This document shows positions 1-8,560 of a stretch of 64,000 nt of DNA, piece by piece (positions within the stretch are counted from its first letter, which is position 1; each line of letters begins with the position of its first letter). Source of the stretch: Emcibacter sp048269205 (GTDB lineage: Bacteria > Pseudomonadota > Alphaproteobacteria > Sphingomonadales > Emcibacteraceae); assembly GCF_048269205.1 (NCBI RefSeq), contig NZ_JBLXJC010000003.1, forward strand, positions 62,001 through 126,000. The letters run 5' to 3'. The notes beneath the pieces are model-generated. The model did no database searches and was not told the DNA's origin. It worked only from the letters and a program-made list of their open reading frames with translations. Made by a program: the position numbers and the translations under genes.

Positions 1-1582
1 ATATGATGCATCCTTCACGTATGGCTCAACAAGCAGCCAGTCGGTCTATAAAAACGACTTTTATGCACCGAACATCGCCAATGCTCTCGATGTAGATCTG
101 GATGGCGATGGCAATTTGCAGTGCGCCAGCGCAGAAGCAAGAGCCGGCGGTTGTCTGCCTTATCTGGTCTTCACTCCGGGCGGAGTAACTGCTGAACAGG
201 CTAACTACCTGACAGCGACAGGTATTGCGACCGGTGAAACGGCACAGTACATCGCCAACGCCTATGTAACAGGTGATTTGCCCTTGACCATTCCGATGGC
301 AAGCGATCCTCTGCAGATGGTTCTCGGGGTTGAATACCGCAAGGAAACCTTCATTCGCGACAGTGACCAGCTCTTTGAAGAAGGTCTGCTGCTCGGTCAG
401 GGTGGAGCAACCGCTTCTGTTGACGGCCAGTATGATGTGAAGGAAATCTTTGGTGAAGCCTTTGTACCGATTGTACAGGACAAGGAATTCGCCGAAGATC
501 TTTCCATGGAGCTGGGCCTGCGTCTTTCCGACTATAGTTCAGTCGGCAGTGCAACGACGTACAAAATTGGTTTGAACTGGAAACCGATTAATGAAGTCAA
601 GTTCCGCGGCAGCTACAACCGTGCGGTTCGTGCCCCGAACTCACTCGAGCTGTTCGTACCCCAGACTGAAGGTCTGTGGGCAGGTACGGATCCGTGCTCC
701 GGAGCCACACCGGATCTCACAGCTGCACAGTGTGCAAACACCGGTGTTTCAGCTGCTCAGTACGGTAATATCGGTGAAAGTCCTGCCAGCCAGTACAACT
801 CCATTGACGGGGGCAACCCTGATCTTGAGGCAGAAACTGCTGACACCTGGACCTTCGGGGTCGTGGCAACACCTCTTGACGGACTTGTCATGAGTGTTGA
901 CTACTGGGATATCAAAGTTGAAGGCCTGATTGACAGCGTTGACTCTGAACTGGCTGTGGAACAGTGCGGACTTACAGGGGATGCAGTGTTCTGTGACCTG
1001 GTCAACCGCGCGCCAAATGGCAGCCTCTGGCTCGGCAAGGCAGGGTATGTCACTGCCACAGACCAGAACCTTGGTTTCTCTCACCAGCAGGGTATTGATG
1101 TGGTCGTAGACTATGAGATTGAAGGTTTGGACGGTATGTTCAACATTGATCTCGTAGGTACATACCTCATCAAGAAATTCACTCAGGAGATTCCGGGATT
1201 TGCTCCTTCAGAATACGACTGTAAAGGCGCAATCAGCACTCAGTGTTTCCCTTCTCCGAAGTGGCGGCATAGTCTGCGTGTTGGTTACATCTCAGATAGC
1301 TTCTGGACGGCATCCGTTAAATGGCGTTATTTCGGTAGTGTGACTAACCTAGATCCGACAGCTTCAGAGCTGAACTCTGAAATCGGAGCTCAGAGCTACT
1401 TTGACCTGACAGCTAACTTTGTCGCAAATGAAAATATTGATATCACCGTTGGCGTGAACAATATTTTCGACAAAGAGCCGCCGCTGGTCGGAGGCGATCT
1501 GTCTACCAATGCGAACGCCATTGCAGGCTTCTACGACACACTGGGTCGTTACCTGCATGCTTCCGTGACAGCGAGTTTCTAA
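1..1582 (+). CDS. TonB-dependent receptor, C-terminal part (5' end outside window)
   Basis: The reading frame is open from base 2, so the gene begins before the window; the first visible residues (YDASFTYGSTSSQS) match the middle of the neighbouring full-length receptor. What remains is about half of a TonB-dependent outer-membrane receptor: beta-barrel strands and the C-terminal block 'NNIFDKEPP...GRYLHASVTASF', ending in the aromatic residue recognised by the BAM machinery. The plug and TonB box lie outside the window. It is clearly a paralog of the gene at 2154-5126; most of the visible length can be aligned without gaps. The substrate cannot be told from sequence. A strong terminator follows directly, so it is transcribed separately from its paralog. 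Confidence 0.93.
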   Translation, partial: YDASFTYGSTSSQSVYKNDFYAPNIANALDVDLDGDGNLQCASAEARAGGCLPYLVFTPGGVTAEQANYLTATGIATGETAQYIANAYVTGDLPLTIPMASDPLQMVLGVEYRKETFIRDSDQLFEEGLLLGQGGATASVDGQYDVKEIFGEAFVPIVQDKEFAEDLSMELGLRLSDYSSVGSATTYKIGLNWKPINEVKFRGSYNRAVRAPNSLELFVPQTEGLWAGTDPCSGATPDLTAAQCANTGVSAAQYGNIGESPASQYNSIDGGNPDLEAETADTWTFGVVATPLDGLVMSVDYWDIKVEGLIDSVDSELAVEQCGLTGDAVFCDLVNRAPNGSLWLGKAGYVTATDQNLGFSHQQGIDVVVDYEIEGLDGMFNIDLVGTYLIKKFTQEIPGFAPSEYDCKGAISTQCFPSPKWRHSLRVGYISDSFWTASVKWRYFGSVTNLDPTASELNSEIGAQSYFDLTANFVANENIDITVGVNNIFDKEPPLVGGDLSTNANAIAGFYDTLGRYLHASVTASF

Positions 1583-1610
1583 TCCTTTTCCAAGGATAAA
1601 AAACATTTTG

Positions 1611-1638
1611 AAACGGCGGGATTTTCCCGCCGTTTTTA
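1611..1638 (+). terminator. Rho-independent terminator
   Basis: A GC-rich hairpin with arms AAACGGCGGGA / TCCCGCCGTTT and a T-rich tail lies 29 bases after the receptor stop codon. Almost the same hairpin follows the next receptor gene (5146-5178). Confidence 0.85.
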
Positions 1639-2153
1639 TTTGCCCGGAATGTTGACCAGGGAACTTAGAAAAGCCTCACAATTCAGCCATCTTCCCGATG
1701 ACCTTTTATAAAGCGGTTACCGCACCAGCAGAGCGCTTCTGGCTTTGACCACATTGCCCCGTTTGTGAAATTCAAGACACCGGTTATTCCAGTTCAGGCC
1801 GCAGAAATCTGTCAATTCCCTAATAACACTCTCCGGTGTCTCCAAGACTGTCGCAACTTACTTCATGGGTGGAATTCTCAAATAGATTTTTCCAGAGTTG
1901 CCACAGTCATTCGCACTGCTGCGAAGAATATGCCGGGCGACCTGAAGTTCCCTCACGATATGGTTTCGATCCTTGGTGATGTAAACTTTCCTATGCTTTT
2001 TGGTACACACATTATGTACTGCGAATCTGTTTTTTTACCACGGCCATTGAAACAAATAGGCAAAATTACTGCCGCTTTAATAGCGGGTTTCGCTCCCCCG
2101 CGGGTCTTCGTTCATACAAGAAGAAAATTTATAAACCCTAAGGAGCAAAGGAA
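1639..2153 (+). other. Long intergenic/leader region before the second receptor
   Basis: About 515 bases without a convincing gene. A 130-codon open frame starting with GTG at 1765 runs through it and overlaps the receptor start, but it has no ribosome site or family resemblance and is not called. Just upstream of the receptor there are two mutually exclusive small hairpins, CCGCT-N5-AGCGG (2072-2086) and GCGGG-N9-CCCGC (2083-2101), followed by the ribosome binding site AAGGAG at 2140-2145. This may be a regulatory leader, but the evidence is weak. Confidence 0.35.
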
Positions 2154-5126
2154 ATGAAAAGCGTTATTTCATCACGCCTTCGGTATGGCGTGTCTGCACT
2201 TGTTTTGGCAGGTCTTCATACCACCCCCCTACACCAGACAGCACATGCCCAGGAGGCCGAAGAGGAAATGGTCTTCGAAGAGGTTGTCGTTACCGGGTCA
2301 CGGATCAAACGCAAGGATATCGAAAGCGTCAGTCCCCTGGCTATCGCGGATGCAGCAGAGATCAAATTTAGCGGTCATAACCGTATTGAAGATCTTCTGA
2401 ACACCATGCCGCAACTGGAAGCGGCCCAGAATGCCAATCTTTCCAACGGGTCAACCGGTACCGCCTCTTTGGACCTGCGCGGCCTGAACAACAGTCTGCT
2501 GACCAGCAGTTTTGCCAACAGAACCCTTGTTCTTATCAATGGCCGAAGACTGCAGCCTGGTGGTATTTACACGGTATCTCCGGACATTAACCAGATTCCA
2601 TCGGGACTGATTAAAAGGATCGAAGTGATGACGGGCGGCGCCTCCTCCACTTACGGTGCGGATGCTGTAGCCGGTGTTGTCAACTTTGTCATGGATGATG
2701 AATTCGAAGGAATTCAGATCTCTGCGGGCGTCTCCGCCTATCAGCATAACAATCGCAATGACTATATCCAGGGTCTCATGGACGACCAGAATTTTGAGTA
2801 TCCAGATGGCAGCAGCGGTCTTGACGGGGAACAATATAACCTGGACTTTGCCATCGGCAGTAAATTCAACGATGATAAAGGGCATGTTACTGTCTACGCC
2901 AACTGGCGGAAAGTTGAAGAACTGCGCCAGGGCGCGAGGGACTACTCCGCCTGCGCCCTTAACGGGGATGGGGACACCTGCGGTGGTTCTGCCAATGCCA
3001 TCATACCCAACTTTGATCTCTACCCCCGCTTCCCCACCGGCGAAGACGGGGCTCTGGAAACGGACTATGCGCCGGAAACAAACCGTTTTGCCTCGCTGCA
3101 ACTGGACGGTACCCTGCCTGAATTTGATGGAACCAACGTATACAACTTTGCCCCGGTCAACCATTTTCAGCGCCCTGACGAGCGCTTTTCTGGCGGTGCC
3201 TTCATCAACTATGAAGTAAATGAGCATTTCCGCCCCTATGCGGAAGTGATGTTCATGCGCGACACCACCAAAGCACAGATCGCGGAAAGCGGTACCTTCT
3301 TTGACGAAGAATACCATATCAGCTGTAGCTCGCCCTTGTTGACGGCGGCCCAAAGAACAGACATCTGCGGCGGTTATGGTCTTGATGACAGCGCGACCTC
3401 CACGGACGAGTTTGCCTTTTATGTGGGGAAACGGAATGTTGAAGGCGGTCCCCGTGAAGACAACCTCACCCACCAGTCATTCCGCATTGTCGGTGGAGCG
3501 GAAGGCGATATCAAGGACAGCTGGTCCTATGACGTCTCCATGCTGTATGGCAGCACAAATGCCTCTTCCACCTATAAAAATGACTTCTTCGCTCCAAATA
3601 TCGCCAATGCGGTTGATGTTGAGCTGGCCGAAGACGGCAGCATACAATGTGCCGATGCCGACGCACGGGCAGGAGGATGTCTGCCCTATTTGCTGTTCAC
3701 ACCTGGAGGGATCACCGCTGAACAGGCCAACTATCTAACGGCAACAGGTATTTTGACCGGCTCGACCTCAGAACTTGTCTTTAACGCCTTTGTCACCGGT
3801 GATTTGCCGATAAGCATCGCCGAAGATCCGGTCCAGGCGGTTTTGGGTGTTGAATATCGCAAGGAAACCTTTGAACGATCCAGTGACCAGCTGTTCGAAG
3901 AAGGCCTGCTTCTGGGACAGGGCGGTGCAACAGCATCCGTGGAAGGATCCTACGATGTGAAGGAATTTTTTGCTGAGGCCTTTGTTCCGATCATCCAGGA
4001 TTCTGAATTTGCCCAGGAACTCTCCATGGAGCTCGGTCTTCGTATCTCCGATTACAGCACCATCGGCGGGGCAACAACTTATAAAGTCGGCCTGAACTGG
4101 CAGCCGATCGACGAGGTGAAATTCCGCGGTAGTTATAACCGGGCCATTCGTGCTCCAAACGTCCTCGAACTCTTCCTGCCACAAACAGAAGGGCTCTGGG
4201 GTGGTGTAGATCCCTGTGCCGGAGATCCCACCGACCCTGATCCGGACAATCACCCGGTACTAAACGAGGCACAATGTGCCCTGACAGGCGTACTCCCGGG
4301 TCAATATGGTAATATCAGTGTCAGCCCGGCTTCACAATATAACAACTTCAGCGGCGGTAATCCGGACCTTGAAGAAGAGGTTGCAGATACCTGGACCGCC
4401 GGTGTTGTCGTGACGCCACTAGACGGGTTAACCGTCAGTGCAGACTATTGGTACATTAAAATTGACGGCATTATCGGTACCATCAATGAGGAGCTTGCCG
4501 TCACCCAGTGTGGTCTCACCGGCAACGAATTTCTCTGTGGCCTGATTACCCGTGCCGGGAACGGAAGCCTGTGGCTTGGCAAAGTCGGCCGGGTGACGTC
4601 AACCATTGACAATCTCGGCTTCACGCGCCAGCAAGGGATTGATATTGCCGCTGACTATTCCATAGAAGCCGCAGAGGGTAGTATTTTCGCCAATCTGGCA
4701 GGAACAATCCTGCTGGAGAAATTCACCCAGGAAGTGCCTGATCTCGTGGCCTCGGAGTATGATTGCAAGGGATCCTTCAGCACATCCTGCATCCCCTCTC
4801 CCACCTGGCGTCATACCCTGAGAATTGGATATGACTCTCATGAGTGGTGGACAGTAACGGCAAAATGGCGGTATTTCGCCAGCGTCAAGAATCTGGATAG
4901 CTCTGTTTCCGAAATAAACCAGGAAATTGGCGCCCAGAGTTATTTTGACCTGACCGCCAGCTTTGTCGCCAACGAAAATGTTAATATCACCCTTGGTGTG
5001 AATAACATCTTTGACAAAGAGCCGCCGATGATTGGGGGTGACTTTGCCACAAACGCCAATACATATGCAGGATATTACGACACACTGGGCCGTTACCTCC
5101 ATGCCTCAGTAACAGCCACATTCTAA
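2154..5126 (+). CDS. TonB-dependent receptor
   Basis: Full-length outer-membrane receptor of 990 residues that would import a bound ligand using TonB/ExbBD energy. The N-terminus is a signal peptide ending near 'TAHAQ' (about residue 33). Next comes 'FEEVVVTGSRIKRKD', the acidic/VVTGSRI start of the plug typical of alphaproteobacterial and sphingomonad receptors, then the plug with 'RTLVLINGRRL' and 'GGASSTYGADAVAGVVNF', and a long barrel ending in 'HASVTATF'. The ATG at 2154 is preceded by AAGGAG at a good distance. It has its own terminator. The ligand is unknown: there is no Fur box or iron gene next to it, so an organic ligand such as a peptide or glycan is as likely as a siderophore. Confidence 0.95.
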   Translation: MKSVISSRLRYGVSALVLAGLHTTPLHQTAHAQEAEEEMVFEEVVVTGSRIKRKDIESVSPLAIADAAEIKFSGHNRIEDLLNTMPQLEAAQNANLSNGSTGTASLDLRGLNNSLLTSSFANRTLVLINGRRLQPGGIYTVSPDINQIPSGLIKRIEVMTGGASSTYGADAVAGVVNFVMDDEFEGIQISAGVSAYQHNNRNDYIQGLMDDQNFEYPDGSSGLDGEQYNLDFAIGSKFNDDKGHVTVYANWRKVEELRQGARDYSACALNGDGDTCGGSANAIIPNFDLYPRFPTGEDGALETDYAPETNRFASLQLDGTLPEFDGTNVYNFAPVNHFQRPDERFSGGAFINYEVNEHFRPYAEVMFMRDTTKAQIAESGTFFDEEYHISCSSPLLTAAQRTDICGGYGLDDSATSTDEFAFYVGKRNVEGGPREDNLTHQSFRIVGGAEGDIKDSWSYDVSMLYGSTNASSTYKNDFFAPNIANAVDVELAEDGSIQCADADARAGGCLPYLLFTPGGITAEQANYLTATGILTGSTSELVFNAFVTGDLPISIAEDPVQAVLGVEYRKETFERSSDQLFEEGLLLGQGGATASVEGSYDVKEFFAEAFVPIIQDSEFAQELSMELGLRISDYSTIGGATTYKVGLNWQPIDEVKFRGSYNRAIRAPNVLELFLPQTEGLWGGVDPCAGDPTDPDPDNHPVLNEAQCALTGVLPGQYGNISVSPASQYNNFSGGNPDLEEEVADTWTAGVVVTPLDGLTVSADYWYIKIDGIIGTINEELAVTQCGLTGNEFLCGLITRAGNGSLWLGKVGRVTSTIDNLGFTRQQGIDIAADYSIEAAEGSIFANLAGTILLEKFTQEVPDLVASEYDCKGSFSTSCIPSPTWRHTLRIGYDSHEWWTVTAKWRYFASVKNLDSSVSEINQEIGAQSYFDLTASFVANENVNITLGVNNIFDKEPPMIGGDFATNANTYAGYYDTLGRYLHASVTATF

Positions 5127-5145
5127 ACTACAGAAACCTACAAAG

Positions 5146-5178
5146 AAACGGCGGGAACTTTCCCGCCGTTTTGTTTTT
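5146..5178 (+). terminator. Rho-independent terminator
   Basis: Arms AAACGGCGGGA / TCCCGCCGTTT separated by a short loop and followed by TTGTTTTT, 20 bases after the receptor stop. It is nearly identical to the hairpin at 1611-1638. Confidence 0.85.
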
Positions 5179-5586
5179 CAGCTCTCTATTTTGTATAAAA
5201 AAATTCATAATTCCTTATTTTTCATGAAGTTATTATTCTCATAATTATTGCCGTATATACGAATCTTGTTTATTATTAATGTTAATCTTAACGATTCGGT
5301 ATCTTTTCATAGTGCAAGACGGGGATATGCGTAGTCCGGAAAGGTTGTGTGGAACCTTCCCGAAACGGCATAGACAGAGGTAAATTGCATTTTTTTAAGA
5401 TGGGACACCTGAAGTCCAAAATAAACATCAGTTCCCAAGTCTGTATTCCAGTTACGTAAAAACACTTTCTATCGGGTCCCAGCCTCGATTTATTGTCGTT
5501 TTCACACTGTCCATTCGCCATTGAATGGGCAACAGAGATTTTTATTCCCCGCAAGTTCAACTTTCAACTACGGAGGAATAGGGATC
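5179..5586. other. AT-rich intergenic region before the third receptor
   Basis: About 400 bases with no supportable gene. The first half is very AT-rich and probably carries the promoter of the downstream receptor. An inverted repeat (AAGGTT-N6-AACCTT, 5341-5358, with flanking GG/CC) sits about 230 bases before the start codon. No Fur-type box that I would defend is present. Confidence 0.4.
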
Positions 5587-8490
5587 ATGCAATCCAGATT
5601 CAACAATAATCTCAGAACCAAATTCAATAATAACCTTAAAATAAGTGTATCTACACTGGTTTTGTCAGCTCTAACTGCATCACTGCCCCTGACGGCAGTG
5701 GCGCAAGACCAGGCAGGAACAGATGAAGAATTCCTTGAAGAAGTGGTGGTCACAGGCTCCCGTATCCGGCGGTCTTCCCTTGAGACCCCGACACCAGTTA
5801 CCATCATCGGTGCAGATGATATCGCCGCATCGGGCAATCCAAACCTTGGTGATTTCCTGACGGAACTGCCTCAACTTGGCTCCACCTTTACCACTGCCAA
5901 CTCAACCCGTTTTATCGGGACGTCCGGCGGATCCTATCTGGACCTGCGCCGGCAGGGGTCGGTCAGAACACTGGTTCTCATCGATGGCCGCCGCCATGTG
6001 GGCAGCAGCGCGGGCGATACCCGCGTGGACATCAACACCATCCCCTCTGACCTGATTGAAAGTGTCGAGGTCATCACGGGCGGGGCTTCCGCTATTTACG
6101 GCGCCGACGCCGTCACCGGAGTTGTCAACTTCATCCTGCGTGACGACTTTGAGGGCGTCAAGGTTAGCGGCCAGTACGGTCATGTGGGCGAAGGGGACCA
6201 TTATAGCTATAACACCAGCGTCACGGCCGGCGGCAATTTCGCCAATGACCGGGGCAATGCGGTCATTAACGTGGAATATGCGAAACAAAGCCGCATGAAG
6301 GCCACCGACAGGGACTTTAGCGCCAAGCGTGTTCGTCTTGTCAATAACCTGGACAACGACGATGCAACTGACGGCATACCCGATCAGATTTATGTAGAGA
6401 ACGCAGGTCTTTTCTTCATCAGCAAGGGAGGTGTTTCCTTCAGCTTCGGGGAGCCCTTTGGTCATATTTTTGACCCGGACGGGACTTTGCGGGTATTGGA
6501 TATCGGCACATATCATGGATCCAGTGAATGTTCCGACTGTGACTTCCTTGATCTTGTGGAAACCTCCGACCTTCTGCCGGAACTCAAACGCCTGGCCGTC
6601 AATGCCAAGATCAACTATGAGCTTACGGATTTTGCCGACTTTTTCCTTGAAGGTAAATTCGTCCGAACCCAGGCCTATTATCTGGGTCAACCGGCGTTCG
6701 ATCAGGGATCTATCGTCATCGAGCGGGACAATGCCTATCTCACCGATCAGCTTGCTACTCTCATGGACGACCTGACCATCGATTCCTTCAGCATGTATCG
6801 CTTCAACGTCGATGCCGGCCGTCGTGGTGAAGACAATGAACGGACCACCATCCGCCTTGTCACCGGATTTGAAGGCGAACTGGATAACGGCATGAATTAT
6901 GAGGTATCCTACACCTATGGCCGTTCGAAACAGAATCTGCTCGCCCTGAACAACCGCATCAATTCCAGATGGTATGCCGCCATTGATGCCGTGGTTGATC
7001 CGGGTACCGGGGCCATTGTCTGCCGCTCCACCCTGGAAGGCAGTGACAATCCGCTGCTGGAGGGCTGTATCCCCACCAGTGTTTTCGGGGACGGCGCCGT
7101 CAACCAGGCCTCGGCTGACTGGTTCAATAATGACTCCCTGCGCGAAGACACCATCGAGCAACATGTGGCCAGCGCCTATATTACCGGTGAAGCGATCGAC
7201 CCGCTTGGCGCAGGACCGATCGGCTGGGCAGCCGGTGTGGAATGGCGTGAAGAAAGCAGTCGTTCCGTTCCCGCGTTTGAGGACCGGGCCGGGCTCACCT
7301 TTGGTAATGCCCTGCAGATCACCGACGGGTCCTATAACGTGAAGGAAGTCTTCGGCGAGGTCACTGTACCTCTTCTGAAAGACATGGAATTCGCCAAGTC
7401 GTTGTCTCTGGATGCAGCGATCCGTTATGCGGATTACTCCACTACAGGAAGCAGCACCTCCTGGAAAGTGGGCGGCACCTACGCCCCGATAGATGATATT
7501 CGGTTCAGGGTCACTTACGCCAAAGCCGTTCGTGCCCCCAATATCGGGGAACTGTTCGACCCGCAGAACCAGAATTTCTTCAGTGTGGATGACCCCTGCA
7601 GGGAGAGCCAGCTTGATCTGATTGCGGATAGTGCGGTACGAGCCAACCGGGCCGCCAACTGCGCCGCGCTCGGTGTGCCGGGTGGTTTTGATTCCAACTA
7701 TGATGAAGCCACACTTTCCGGCCTTTCCGGCGGCAACCCTGACCTTATGCAGGAGGAAGCCAAGACCTGGACAGTGGGTGCGGTCTTTACGCCCAGCTTC
7801 CTGGAAGGCTTCTCCCTGACTGTGGACTGGTGGGACATGCGGATTGAGAATTTCATCGGTGTTGTCACGGCCCAGGATATACTGGACCGTTGCGTCGATG
7901 CGGAATCAATCGACAATATCTACTGTCCGCAAATCACCCGTGACGGCAGCGGAGAAATTACCAACATCGAGCAGGTTGCTCTTAATATTTCCGCTTCCGA
8001 AGCTTCCGGTATCGACTTTGACGCAATCTACCGGTTTGACGTGGGAGATGACCAGAGCATTTCAGTTCGATTGCTTGGAACATATCTCATCAAGAACCAG
8101 TTCTTCCCGTTCCAGGATGAACCGGACAATGCTGACCGGGAAGATGGCGAAATCGGCGATCCGGAATGGCTGATCACCCTGAATGCCACTTATTACAACG
8201 GCCCCTTCAGCGTCAACTATCGCATGCGTTTCATTGACGACACACTACGCATCGACTGGGATGAATTTGAGGCCAGCCCGGAACTGCAGGCGCCGCTCTA
8301 TACCGGTTCTGCAAGTTATCACGACATTCAGGCCCGTTATCAGATTGATGACGATTACGAGGTCTATGCCGGGGTAAATAACATATTTGCCAAGAATCCG
8401 CCGTTCCCTCTGAGCGGCACAGGCGGCGATTCTGGCATCTATGATAACAAAGGCCGGTTCTTCTATGCCGGCTTCTCTGCCAACTTCTGA
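5587..8490 (+). CDS. TonB-dependent receptor
   Basis: Outer-membrane receptor of 967 residues. I place the start at the ATG at 5587, because GGAGG (5572-5576) lies just before it and a signal peptide follows ('...LTAVAQ', cleavage near residue 39); an in-frame TTG at 5521 would add 22 residues in front of the signal peptide. The mature start 'EEFLEEVVVTGSRIRRSS' and the plug ('VRTLVLIDGRRH', 'GGASAIYGADAVTGVVNF') match the second receptor, but the barrel is more divergent, so this is an older paralog. It ends in 'AGFSANF'. The ligand is unknown. A terminator separates it from the convergent putA. Confidence 0.95.
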   Translation: MQSRFNNNLRTKFNNNLKISVSTLVLSALTASLPLTAVAQDQAGTDEEFLEEVVVTGSRIRRSSLETPTPVTIIGADDIAASGNPNLGDFLTELPQLGSTFTTANSTRFIGTSGGSYLDLRRQGSVRTLVLIDGRRHVGSSAGDTRVDINTIPSDLIESVEVITGGASAIYGADAVTGVVNFILRDDFEGVKVSGQYGHVGEGDHYSYNTSVTAGGNFANDRGNAVINVEYAKQSRMKATDRDFSAKRVRLVNNLDNDDATDGIPDQIYVENAGLFFISKGGVSFSFGEPFGHIFDPDGTLRVLDIGTYHGSSECSDCDFLDLVETSDLLPELKRLAVNAKINYELTDFADFFLEGKFVRTQAYYLGQPAFDQGSIVIERDNAYLTDQLATLMDDLTIDSFSMYRFNVDAGRRGEDNERTTIRLVTGFEGELDNGMNYEVSYTYGRSKQNLLALNNRINSRWYAAIDAVVDPGTGAIVCRSTLEGSDNPLLEGCIPTSVFGDGAVNQASADWFNNDSLREDTIEQHVASAYITGEAIDPLGAGPIGWAAGVEWREESSRSVPAFEDRAGLTFGNALQITDGSYNVKEVFGEVTVPLLKDMEFAKSLSLDAAIRYADYSTTGSSTSWKVGGTYAPIDDIRFRVTYAKAVRAPNIGELFDPQNQNFFSVDDPCRESQLDLIADSAVRANRAANCAALGVPGGFDSNYDEATLSGLSGGNPDLMQEEAKTWTVGAVFTPSFLEGFSLTVDWWDMRIENFIGVVTAQDILDRCVDAESIDNIYCPQITRDGSGEITNIEQVALNISASEASGIDFDAIYRFDVGDDQSISVRLLGTYLIKNQFFPFQDEPDNADREDGEIGDPEWLITLNATYYNGPFSVNYRMRFIDDTLRIDWDEFEASPELQAPLYTGSASYHDIQARYQIDDDYEVYAGVNNIFAKNPPFPLSGTGGDSGIYDNKGRFFYAGFSANF

Positions 8491-8515
8491 TAGTCGGAAG
8501 AGCAGCAAACCTTAC

Positions 8516-8550
8516 GCGGTGCCTCTTTCCTTCGGGAGGCACCGCTTTTC
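8516..8550 (+). terminator. Rho-independent terminator between receptor and putA
   Basis: Ten-base-pair hairpin GCGGTGCCTC / GAGGCACCGC with a ten-base loop, followed by TTTTC. The T-tract is on the + strand, so it serves the receptor gene; putA, which converges, may use the same stem less efficiently. Confidence 0.8.
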
Positions 8551-8560
8551 TGTCCGGAGT

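Noticed and set aside
1765..2157. 130-codon frame with GTG start before the second receptor
   Set aside because: It has no ribosome site, overlaps the receptor start and gives a translation with no recognisable pattern; more likely leader DNA.
5225..5250. AT-rich stretch before the third receptor as a Fur box
   Set aside because: By-eye comparison with the 19-base consensus gives a poor match in every register.
5288..5560. 90-codon minus-strand frame between the second and third receptors
   Set aside because: It has a TTG start without a ribosome site and an unstructured, Cys-scattered translation in AT-rich promoter DNA.
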